Positions 5,708 to 12,073 of a DNA stretch of 23,836 bases are shown here, piece after piece. The position numbers and the translations under genes were made by a program. The stretch is taken from positions 1 to 23,836 of the IMG/VR virus record IMGVR_UViG_3300042090_000484, one strand, 5' to 3'. This DNA comes from a virus. The notes beneath the pieces are model-generated. The model saw only the letters and a program-made list of their open reading frames with translations, did no database searches and was not told the DNA's origin. Positions within the stretch are counted from its first letter, which is position 1. Each line of letters opens with the position of its first letter.

Positions 5708-7729
5708 TTGGGTTGGCAAACGATTGCTGCGATCATTGCTGGCCGCGGCCCGCTCGAGCTACCGCCGATCCCGCGCGCGGAGCGCGCAAAGGACAAACGT
5801 GCGCGCCGTCAGGCGCGCTCCGCTCAATCGTCCTCTCCCGCACAGTCGGCCGACAACGGCGCACAGGCCGCGCCTGGTGCTGATTTTCCGTCCGATGCTT
5901 CTTCCGTTGCCAAGTCTATAACTGCCGCGCCGGCGCTGGCCGACGCCGCGCCGCTGTCCGCCGGCGGTCAAATTGTCGGATCCTCCCAAATGGGAGGGAC
6001 AGACGAAAGTGGGCGGTCTGCAGAAACCGGCAATGGCGGCTATACGCCGCCGCCGTTCGAGGAGGATCCGTGGCCGCGGCAATCTCCGGACGGCCCCGAC
6101 GATATCGATCTGCGGCTCGCCTATTACCCGCACACCGATCTCGGCAATGCCGAACGCTTCCGCGAGCGCTACCGCGGCAAGCTCCTATGGTGCCCGGCAC
6201 TCGGCTGGCTGTGGTGGAACGGCAAATGCTGGTCGCGCGACGGCGCCGAGGACGTGGTGAAAAGCGCCGAGCATGACACCGTGCGCGGGATTCAGCGCGA
6301 AGCGGATGCGCTGCGCGGGGCGAGCAAGGCCGAGCTTGAGGCGGGCGACAAACGCCGCAGCGCGGCTGACCTGTTGCTCGGCACCAAAAAAATCTATGGC
6401 GTCGAAACGGCAATCTATTTGTCGGACGCGCTGGCGTCGTGGGGCCGGGTATCCGAACAGGCCAACAAGCTCGCGCCGATCGCCAAGCGCGCGGCGCCTT
6501 ATCTGGCGATCGCGCCGGAAAAGCTCGACGCCGATCCGTTCAAGTTTAACGTTGCCAATGGCACGCTGATCTTTCGCCGGCGTCCGCGGGTGAATGGCGG
6601 CTCGCCGCCGGATGACACCGATGCTATTTCCTTCCGGTCGCACGATCCGGCCGATCTCATCACCAAATGTTCGCGCGTCGCCTACGATCCGAAAGCTCTC
6701 TGTCCGGCATTCGATCGGTTCCTGGTCGACGTGCAGCCCAAGGAGGAGGATCGGCGTTTTCTGCTCGCCTGGCAGGGCGTGTCGCTGACCGGCGACGTGT
6801 CCGATCAAAAGCTTTGCGTATTTTGGGGCAAGGGCAAAAACGGCAAATCCACCTTCATCGACGCCTGCGCGTTCATCGGCGGCGACTATTCCGAAACCGT
6901 GCCGATCGAGACGTTCCTTAACGAGGGGCGCGGCCGCAATGCCGGCCAGGCGACTCCGGATCTCGCTATCCTGCCCGGCGTGCGGCACCTGCGCACGTCG
7001 GAGCCTGACCGCGGCGCCAAGCTCGCGGAGGCGTTGATCAAGCTCGCAACCGGCGGCGAGCCGATCCTCGCGCGGCATCTGAACCGCGACTATTTCAAAT
7101 TCTATCCGCAGTTCAAGCTGACCATCAGCGGCAATTACCGGCCGACGATTTCCGGCGCCGATGAAGGCATCTGGCGCCGCGTGCAACTTGTCCCGTGGCC
7201 GATAACGATCGCGCGCGACGATCAGGATCCAAATTACAAGGCGGGCGACCCTGTCGTCGATCCGCACTTGAGTGACAAACTCCGCGCTGAGGCCGCCGGT
7301 ATCCTCAATCGATTGCTTGACGGCTTGCGCGATTGGCTGGAGCGCGGCCTGGTCACGCCGGAAAGCGTGCGCTCGGCCACTGCTGATTATCGTCGCGATT
7401 CCGATCCGCTCGGCCGCTTCCTCGAGGCGTGCGTCATTCCGCATCCTGAAGGCCGCGTGCAGTCGAGTGAGATGCATGAATTGTTTGTCGCCTGGGCGAA
7501 GGCCAACGGCGCGGCCGAGTGGTCGAACAAAGGCATGAGCGCGGCGCTGAAAGAGCGCGGCTTTACGACTACGAAGTCCGGCGTGGTGTTCTGGCTCAAT
7601 ATCAAATTGACGCGCGAGGTCGCCGATTTCCTCGATCGGGACGGCAAGCCGATCCGCGATGCGAATGCGCCCGCGCCCGAGTCGCGCGCTGTCAAGGGGG
7701 CAAAGGATGATGATCATGTCGATTTTTGA
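5708..7729 (+). CDS. Phage/plasmid primase-helicase, P4/D5 type SF3 helicase
   Basis: A 673-residue protein. The start appears to be TTG at 5708, preceded by GGGGGT at 5696-5701; no in-frame ATG or GTG precedes the conserved region after the previous stop. Residues about 35-130 are low-complexity Ser/Ala/Pro linker. The D5_N-like region (about 140-330) precedes the SF3 helicase core with Walker A GKGKNGKST (374-382), an Arg-finger-type block NYRPTISGADEGIWRR and VQLVPWPI, all typical of the P4-family primase C-terminal domain. The C terminus (EMHELFVAWAKANG) resembles the winged-helix tail of this family. It should unwind DNA as a hexamer at the origin, paired with the primase upstream. The codon run 5979-5998 carries one TCCTCCC/GGGAGGG dyad matching the repeats just downstream. 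Confidence 0.92.
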   Translation: MGWQTIAAIIAGRGPLELPPIPRAERAKDKRARRQARSAQSSSPAQSADNGAQAAPGADFPSDASSVAKSITAAPALADAAPLSAGGQIVGSSQMGGTDESGRSAETGNGGYTPPPFEEDPWPRQSPDGPDDIDLRLAYYPHTDLGNAERFRERYRGKLLWCPALGWLWWNGKCWSRDGAEDVVKSAEHDTVRGIQREADALRGASKAELEAGDKRRSAADLLLGTKKIYGVETAIYLSDALASWGRVSEQANKLAPIAKRAAPYLAIAPEKLDADPFKFNVANGTLIFRRRPRVNGGSPPDDTDAISFRSHDPADLITKCSRVAYDPKALCPAFDRFLVDVQPKEEDRRFLLAWQGVSLTGDVSDQKLCVFWGKGKNGKSTFIDACAFIGGDYSETVPIETFLNEGRGRNAGQATPDLAILPGVRHLRTSEPDRGAKLAEALIKLATGGEPILARHLNRDYFKFYPQFKLTISGNYRPTISGADEGIWRRVQLVPWPITIARDDQDPNYKAGDPVVDPHLSDKLRAEAAGILNRLLDGLRDWLERGLVTPESVRSATADYRRDSDPLGRFLEACVIPHPEGRVQSSEMHELFVAWAKANGAAEWSNKGMSAALKERGFTTTKSGVVFWLNIKLTREVADFLDRDGKPIRDANAPAPESRAVKGAKDDDHVDF

Positions 7730-8000
7730 TCCTCCCATCCTCCCAAATTCGCGCCGATCCTCCCTGCCGCAACACGTTGGTTTTGCTGCGCTTGGGAGGT
7801 TGCTGGAGGATAGGGAGGGTTTTGGCATTGATGACTCACGTGCATGTGTGCGCGCAGGCGCATGTGAGTCCGAGTGTCAAATAATCCTCCCATCCTCCCA
7901 AATTAAAAAAATCTCTCAATTAAGCGTCGCGTTTTGTTGGCTTTTCGGTTTGGGAGGATCGCGCGTTAATCCTCCCTCGATCCTCCAAATCCCTCCCTAG
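7730..8000 (+). repeat. TCCTCCC repeat cluster in non-coding DNA; candidate replication origin or control region
   Basis: Seen in the sequence: TCCTCCC on the + strand at 7730, 7738, 7758, 7885, 7893 and 7970, its complement GGGAGGA at 7952, and near copies at 7794, 7805, 7813, 7981 and 7991. A 20-base unit (TCCTCCCATCCTCCCAAATT) occurs exactly twice, at 7730-7749 and 7885-7904. The second copy runs into an AT-rich tract at 7900-7923 (21 of 24 bases A/T) in otherwise GC-rich DNA. An inverted repeat lies at 7833-7843/7860-7870 (11-base arms, one mismatch, 16-base loop). No convincing gene is present. The position directly after the helicase gene fits an iteron-type origin; a regulatory RNA is an alternative. 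Confidence 0.6.
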
Positions 8001-8015
8001 CCGGCCTTGGGCGCG

Positions 8016-8042
8016 AAGCTTTTGGCAAATTGCCAAAAGCTT
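8016..8042. promoter_or_regulatory. 27-bp perfect palindrome (13-bp arms), candidate operator
   Basis: AAGCTTTTGGCAA at 8016-8028, one central base, then its exact complement TTGCCAAAAGCTT at 8030-8042. It sits 62 bases before the ATG of the HTH regulator-like gene at 8105 and at the right edge of the repeat cluster. Long perfect palindromes of this size usually bind dimeric HTH proteins. Autoregulation by the downstream gene product, or a role in origin function, is inference. No T-tract follows, so it is not a typical terminator. Confidence 0.6.
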
Positions 8043-8104
8043 TCCCGGTTTGTGGGGTCGGTCGCGTGCGGCAAGAGCAACAAAAAGCGCGGGGAATTTC
8101 GCAA

Positions 8105-9157
8105 ATGAGCCTGATACCGATTAGCGCCGGCACGGCGGAATGGGACGCTTGGATCAAACATCATCGCGGCAGCAAGACCGAAATGCGCATGCTCGAGTGC
8201 CTGGCGAATGCGCGGCCGTTCTACGTGCCGGCGCAATGGCCGCCGGATCTGCCGCGTGCCGATCGGATTACGCGCAAGCCGGAACTGCCGGCGCCGGTCG
8301 CCAGGCCGGAGCGTCGCTCGATCGGCGATGGTGAGGTTGCCGCGGTTGCCGGTCGGCTGTCGGCCAAGGCCGGCCGCGATGAGCAGGAAACCGCCGAGCA
8401 AAAAAAGCGCCGCAAGCTTTTCGCCAAGTCCGAGCAGCGCCGCGAGGCTGCGTTGGCCGCGGCGCGGGAAAACCGCAGACCCGAAGTTGAGGATGGCGAC
8501 GATTTCGACGTGGTGCGCATCGAGGATCCGAGCGAAGCGGTCGCGCTGGTCAAGGCCGGGCGAGGTCAACCGATGCGCGTTACGGTCAAAGCGAAGCCGC
8601 GGCACCGGATCGTGGCGCTCCGCGACGATCGGCTCGGCCAACTGGCAAAGCGCGGCATGCTCGGCCGCGGCGATGAGCGCGATAACCGCGTCGTCGCCGG
8701 CCGGCGCTGGCAATCGCTTTATGAAAAAGCCGAGATTGGCGGCGCGCGTGGACTCGATCCGGCAAAGGATATCGTCGACGGCGGAGTGTTCGCGTCGCCT
8801 GATACCGATCAGCGGCTGGCGGCGCAGGAAGTTCTCAATCGTCTGCGGCGCGAAGTCGGCATAATTGGCGATCGATTGCTGGTTTGGGTGCTCGGCGAGA
8901 AAAAAACCATGACCGAGGTTGCCGATATTCTCGGCGCCGATCGGCGTGACCTGCGGCTTTGCCGGCATCTGGCGGAGGCGCTCGATACGATAGCACTGGA
9001 GCTTGGCATCATCCGTAAGGCATCTAACGGCGTGCGCCGGTTTCGTGATCGCTATGCTGCCGAAGCCCGGTCGCTCGATCAGTTCGACGGGGCGCTCGCT
9101 GTAGCGGTTCACCGCGCTGCCAAGCTTCGCGAGTCGGAGAGGTCCGGCGGGGCTTGA
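8105..9157 (+). CDS. DUF6456-like helix-turn-helix protein, probable phage regulator
   Basis: A 350-residue protein if started at ATG 8105, preceded by GGGGAA at about 8091. A TTG at 8030 would add 25 residues but lies inside the palindrome and its extension looks unlike protein. The N terminus (WDAWIKHHRGSKTEMRMLEC) is followed by a very charged Arg/Lys/Glu linker (about 95-145). The C-terminal part, with GRRWQSLYEKAEIGG, VDGGVFASPDTDQR and the HTH-like TMTEVADILGADRRDLRLC (about 268-312), resembles the DUF6456 domain of alphaproteobacteria, which is related to sigma region-4-type HTH folds. It may bind the adjacent palindrome or repeats as a transcription or replication regulator. The family assignment is moderately sure, the role inferred. 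Confidence 0.7.
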   Translation: MSLIPISAGTAEWDAWIKHHRGSKTEMRMLECLANARPFYVPAQWPPDLPRADRITRKPELPAPVARPERRSIGDGEVAAVAGRLSAKAGRDEQETAEQKKRRKLFAKSEQRREAALAAARENRRPEVEDGDDFDVVRIEDPSEAVALVKAGRGQPMRVTVKAKPRHRIVALRDDRLGQLAKRGMLGRGDERDNRVVAGRRWQSLYEKAEIGGARGLDPAKDIVDGGVFASPDTDQRLAAQEVLNRLRREVGIIGDRLLVWVLGEKKTMTEVADILGADRRDLRLCRHLAEALDTIALELGIIRKASNGVRRFRDRYAAEARSLDQFDGALAVAVHRAAKLRESERSGGA

Positions 9158-9215
9158 CGGGGGCGCTGATCCGAGTCACGTTTTTGCCATCGTGTCGCTC
9201 TGCGATTCGTGATCG

Positions 9216-9248
9216 CGCCTCGGCCCAAAAGCCGGGGCGCTTCGTTTT
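9216..9248 (+). terminator. Candidate Rho-independent terminator
   Basis: CGCCTCGGC at 9216-9224 can pair with GCCGGGGCG at 9231-9239 (9 pairs, one G-U) around the loop CCAAAA, followed by CTTCGTTTTT ending at 9248. The T-run starts a few bases after the stem, so the fit is good but not perfect. It lies between the HTH gene and the start of the packaging module, a sensible place to end the replication transcript. Confidence 0.55.
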
Positions 9249-9263
9249 TGAGGGCTTTGGCTT

Positions 9264-9449
9264 ATGGGTTGCCGCTGCCAGGAGCGCGCCGAGGCATTGC
9301 GCCGTGCGATTGCGGCCGGCGGTCGCTTCGATGGCCGCGACGTTGCCCGTGAGCTTAGCCTGGTCGGCCGCACCTTGCGTGAGGATGTCCGGTCTGGCGC
9401 GCTGGCGCGGGCCGCGCTCACGCGGCTTGCGGTTCTCCGCAAACGCTAA
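9264..9449 (+). CDS. Small conserved phage protein
   Basis: A 61-residue basic protein, ATG at 9264, with GAGGG about 11 bases upstream. The sequence MGCRCQERAEAL, then DVARELSLVGRTLREDVRSG and a basic end (RLAVLRKR) resembles short uncharacterised proteins with an N-terminal CxC that I recall from alphaproteobacterial and Mu-like prophages. A different frame (9154-9498, TTG start) overlaps it, but this one has a better start and a more protein-like composition. A nucleic-acid-binding role would fit the charge but is unproven. Confidence 0.65.
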   Translation: MGCRCQERAEALRRAIAAGGRFDGRDVARELSLVGRTLREDVRSGALARAALTRLAVLRKR

Positions 9450-9457
9450 TCACTTCG

Positions 9458-10009
9458 ATGGGCGAGTTTTCGGTTCGGGTCGACGCGCGTGGCTTTAACC
9501 GGATGGCGGCCGTCTTTGAGCGCGCCGGCGTGAACGTCAAGCCGGCGCTGCGGCGGGCGATCAATCATACCGGCGACAAAGCGCGCACGCACATGGGGCG
9601 TGCGCTCGCCAAACAGACCGGGCTGAAATACGGCCAGGTCCGGCAGGCGTTGCGGACCATCCCGGCTAACGTCGCCACGCTGGTCTATCGCATCATCGCC
9701 AAGGGCGGCTATCTGTCGCTTAAGGAGTTCGGCGCGCGTCAGACGCGTAAGGGAGTTTCGGCGGCGCCCTGGGGTAAACGGCGGGTGTTCCCGCATACCT
9801 TCATCATCGCTTCCTTGGGCGGACACGTGTTCGAGCGCAAGGGCGCTGCCCGCTATCCGATCCGTAAGCTGTGGGGGCCGGCGATTCCGGCCGAGATGGT
9901 GAAGGATCAAAGCCGCGCCGCTTTCGAGCAAACCGTCGAGGCCGAGTTGCCTGCACGCCTAACCCACGAGGTCGACGCCATACTCGGCGGCGCGGTGCCG
10001 GAACGATAG
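9458..10009 (+). CDS. Prophage minor tail protein Z-like protein
   Basis: A 183-residue protein resembling the gpZ/GPZ family of minor tail proteins. The family-like signature near the C terminus is YPIRKLWGPAIPAEMVKDQS followed by a helix ending in a TheVDAIL-type tail. The N-terminal segment (RAINHTGDKARTHMGRALAK) is also typical. In lambda, gpZ is needed at the end of tail assembly to make the DNA enter the tail correctly. Its position here, upstream of the methyltransferase and terminase, is separate from the other tail genes, which begin more than 10 kb further on. The start is ATG 9458, eight bases after the previous stop. Confidence 0.8.
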   Translation: MGEFSVRVDARGFNRMAAVFERAGVNVKPALRRAINHTGDKARTHMGRALAKQTGLKYGQVRQALRTIPANVATLVYRIIAKGGYLSLKEFGARQTRKGVSAAPWGKRRVFPHTFIIASLGGHVFERKGAARYPIRKLWGPAIPAEMVKDQSRAAFEQTVEAELPARLTHEVDAILGGAVPER

Positions 10010-10135
10010 GCCCCCGGCACGGGTCCTTCCTGGGCGGGGGTGGGTTGCGGCCGCGCCGCGGCCCGAAAATCCGCTAGCAAAACCGCGCAAAAGTTAGGTT
10101 GACACGGTTGACATCAAGCGGCCCGAGGTTGACGC
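10010..10135 (+). promoter_or_regulatory. Non-coding gap with G-rich tract, GC palindrome and three GGTTGAC copies
   Basis: Seen: four G-runs (10021-10023, 10032-10034, 10036-10040, 10042-10044); a 15-base palindrome GGCCGCGCCGCGGCC at 10049-10063; and GGTTGAC at 10097-10103, 10106-10112 and 10127-10133, the last ending two bases before the GTG start of the methyltransferase. Two of these include TTGACA, a consensus -35 hexamer, but no convincing -10 follows at 16-18 bases. The gap precedes the methyltransferase-terminase block, so a packaging (cos/pac) site, a promoter or an operator are all possible. None is proven. Confidence 0.4.
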
Positions 10136-11464
10136 GTGACGCCGAATAAGCCGCTTGTCATCGAGTACCTTCCGGTTGACGCGCTTGTCCCCTATCTCGG
10201 CAACGCGCTCATTCACTCGGATGCGCAGGTCAAGAAAATCGCCGCCTCGATCGCGCGGTTCGGCTTCAACAATCCGGTTCTGATCGATTCCGCCAACGTC
10301 ATCGTCGCCGGCCACGGTCGCCTCATGGCGGCCAAGCGCCTCGGCCTGGTCGAGGCGCCCGTCGTCCGGCTCGGTCACCTCTCCGACGAAGACCGCCGCG
10401 TTTACCGCCTCGCCGACAACCGCCTCGCCGAAGACGCCGAGTGGGATCCCGAGCTGCTCGCCCGCGAGGTGGCGGCGATCGAGGAGGAAGGGCTGGCGCA
10501 GCTCGCCGGCTTTACCGACAAGGAAGTCGAGCGCCTGCTCGCCGCTGCCGTCGGCGGTGGGGGGGGGCATACGAACCCGAACGCCGCGCCGGCCGCGCCG
10601 GCGAAAGCGGTGACGATGCCGGGGGACCTCTGGCAACTCGGCAAGCACCGGGTACTGTGCGGCGATGCGACTTCTGCGGACGCCGTCTCGCGTCTGCTCG
10701 CCGGCGCAAAGCCTAACCTGATGGTGACCGATCCGCCGTATGGCGTTGAGTACGATCCGAACTGGCGAAACGAAGCGGCGCGTACCAGCGAAGGCATGGG
10801 CGCTCGCGCGATCGGTCGCGTCGAAAATGACGATCGCGCCGATTGGCGTGCGGCCTGGAAACTCTTTCCCGGCGCTGTCGCCTACGTCTGGCACTCCGGT
10901 AAGCACGTTGCGACGGTCGCTGCATCTCTGGAGGTTGTAGGTTTCAAGCTCCGTGCGCAGATCGTTTGGGTGAAAACGCGCCCGGTCATTTCGCGCGGCC
11001 ATTACCACTGGCAGCATGAGCCGGCGCTCTATGTCGCCAAGGATGGCGCCGACGACAACTGGCGCTTTGTACCGGAGCATGAGATCGCCGCCTACGCGGT
11101 CGCTGACGGCGAAACCGCCGACTGGCACGGCGATCGCAAACAGTCGACCGTCTGGAACATCGAGCACGTCAAATCCGAAACCGGCCACGGCACGCAAAAG
11201 CCGGTCGAGTGCATGCGCCGGCCGATCATCAACAATTCCGACGTCGGCGATTTTATCTATGAACCGTTCGCCGGCTCCGGCACCACGTTGATTGCCGCCG
11301 AGATCACGGCGCGGAGCGCGTTGTGTCTGGAGCTTAAGCCCGCTTATGTCGACGTCATCGTTCGGCGCTGGCAAGCGTTCACCCGCGAAGCCGCGACGCT
11401 GCACGGCGACGGCCGCACCTTCGATCAGATTGCCGGAGCGCGTGGGATGTCGCTCGCGACGTAA
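10136..11464 (+). CDS. ParB-domain / beta-class DNA methyltransferase fusion
   Basis: A 442-residue protein with a GTG start at 10136. Residues about 8-110 form a ParB/sulfiredoxin-like domain (IAASIARFGFNNPVLID, VIVAGHGRLMAAKRLG, DEDRRVYRLADNRLAEDAEW). A short Gly/Pro/Ala hinge (about 142-155) leads to an adenine/cytosine-N methyltransferase: motif IV DPPYGVEY at 199-206 comes before motif I EPFAGSGTT at 376-384, the order of the beta class (CcrM and HinfI methyltransferases). HYHWQHEPALYV is typical of phage members. It should methylate exocyclic amino groups in DNA from S-adenosylmethionine; the target site cannot be read from sequence. No cognate restriction nuclease is next to it, so protection or epigenetic control is more likely. 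A G9 run encodes the hinge. Confidence 0.93.
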   Translation: MTPNKPLVIEYLPVDALVPYLGNALIHSDAQVKKIAASIARFGFNNPVLIDSANVIVAGHGRLMAAKRLGLVEAPVVRLGHLSDEDRRVYRLADNRLAEDAEWDPELLAREVAAIEEEGLAQLAGFTDKEVERLLAAAVGGGGGHTNPNAAPAAPAKAVTMPGDLWQLGKHRVLCGDATSADAVSRLLAGAKPNLMVTDPPYGVEYDPNWRNEAARTSEGMGARAIGRVENDDRADWRAAWKLFPGAVAYVWHSGKHVATVAASLEVVGFKLRAQIVWVKTRPVISRGHYHWQHEPALYVAKDGADDNWRFVPEHEIAAYAVADGETADWHGDRKQSTVWNIEHVKSETGHGTQKPVECMRRPIINNSDVGDFIYEPFAGSGTTLIAAEITARSALCLELKPAYVDVIVRRWQAFTREAATLHGDGRTFDQIAGARGMSLAT

Positions 11465-11476
11465 CAGTGTGTGTTG

Positions 11477-12073
11477 ATGCGCGCCATGCTGGAAATGTCG
11501 CAGTCCGAGTATGCCCGCCACCGCGGCGTAAGCCGCCAGGCGATCAGCAAGCTCGCCGGCGTCGGCAAATTGGTGTTGATCGAAAAGGAAAACGGCGACA
11601 AGGTTGTCGACGTCGCCGCTTCCGATCGCGCGCTCGGCGAAGTGCGCGAGCGCATCGTGGCCCGCGACGAACCGGCCGCGCCGGCGCCTGGCTATACGCC
11701 GCCGGCTGAGGGCGGCCTTACCAAAGCCAAGACCGCGACCGAGATCTATCGCGCGCGCCTGGCGCAGCTCGACTACGATGAAAAGGTCGGCCGCTTGCTG
11801 CAGGCCGAGGATGTCGCCCGCGCCATGCGGGTCTGCGGCGAAGCGATCGCCCGCGATATCGAATTGCTGCCGAATGCCGCAGCCGAGCTGGCGGCCGCGC
11901 TCCGCCAGGATGGCGAGGCGGGCATGCGTCTGGCGCTGAAGAAGCTGTCGCGGCAAATGTTGACCACGCTCGCCGCCAACATGCGGCTGGTGAGTGCGCC
12001 GCCGGCGGCGCCGACATTGGCGCCGGGTCAAGCGCTGGCTCTGGCGCAGTCCATAGCCGAAAGCGTGTCGTGA
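11477..12073 (+). CDS. Terminase small subunit (Nu1-like), putative
   Basis: About 198 residues. The start is uncertain: GTG 11471, ATG 11477, ATG 11486 and ATG 11495 are in frame and none has a good ribosome-binding site. The N terminus is a helix-turn-helix (MSQSEYARHRGVSRQAISKL), as expected for the DNA-recognition domain of small terminases. A Pro/Ala linker and a long helical region (TEIYRARLAQLDYDEKVGRL, typical of phage Nu1-type proteins) follow, giving the oligomerisation part. It should recognise the packaging site and hand DNA to the large subunit, whose GTG start overlaps this stop by 4 bases. Confidence 0.8.
   Translation: MRAMLEMSQSEYARHRGVSRQAISKLAGVGKLVLIEKENGDKVVDVAASDRALGEVRERIVARDEPAAPAPGYTPPAEGGLTKAKTATEIYRARLAQLDYDEKVGRLLQAEDVARAMRVCGEAIARDIELLPNAAAELAAALRQDGEAGMRLALKKLSRQMLTTLAANMRLVSAPPAAPTLAPGQALALAQSIAESVS

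Noticed and set aside
6185-7828. 547-codon open frame on the - strand opposite the SF3 helicase
   Set aside because: The Walker A and other helicase motifs are on the + strand; the reverse frame is low-quality, Arg-rich sequence.
7659-8000. 113-codon + frame crossing the helicase 3' end and the repeat region
   Set aside because: Its residues simply read out the CCTCCC repeats (PPILP-type), it overlaps the helicase in another frame, and it has no ribosome-binding site or recognisable domain.
7730-8000. CRISPR-like array
   Set aside because: The repeats are 7-20 bases, irregularly spaced and present in both orientations, with no uniform spacers.
9154-9498. 114-codon + frame with TTG start overlapping the HTH gene's stop
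   Set aside because: It crosses the terminator-like hairpin and overlaps the better-supported 61-residue gene at 9264-9449 and the gpZ-like start.
10099-10113. Two TTGACA -35 promoter hexamers
   Set aside because: No AT-rich -10 element is found 16-18 bases downstream of either, so a sigma-70 promoter is not claimed.
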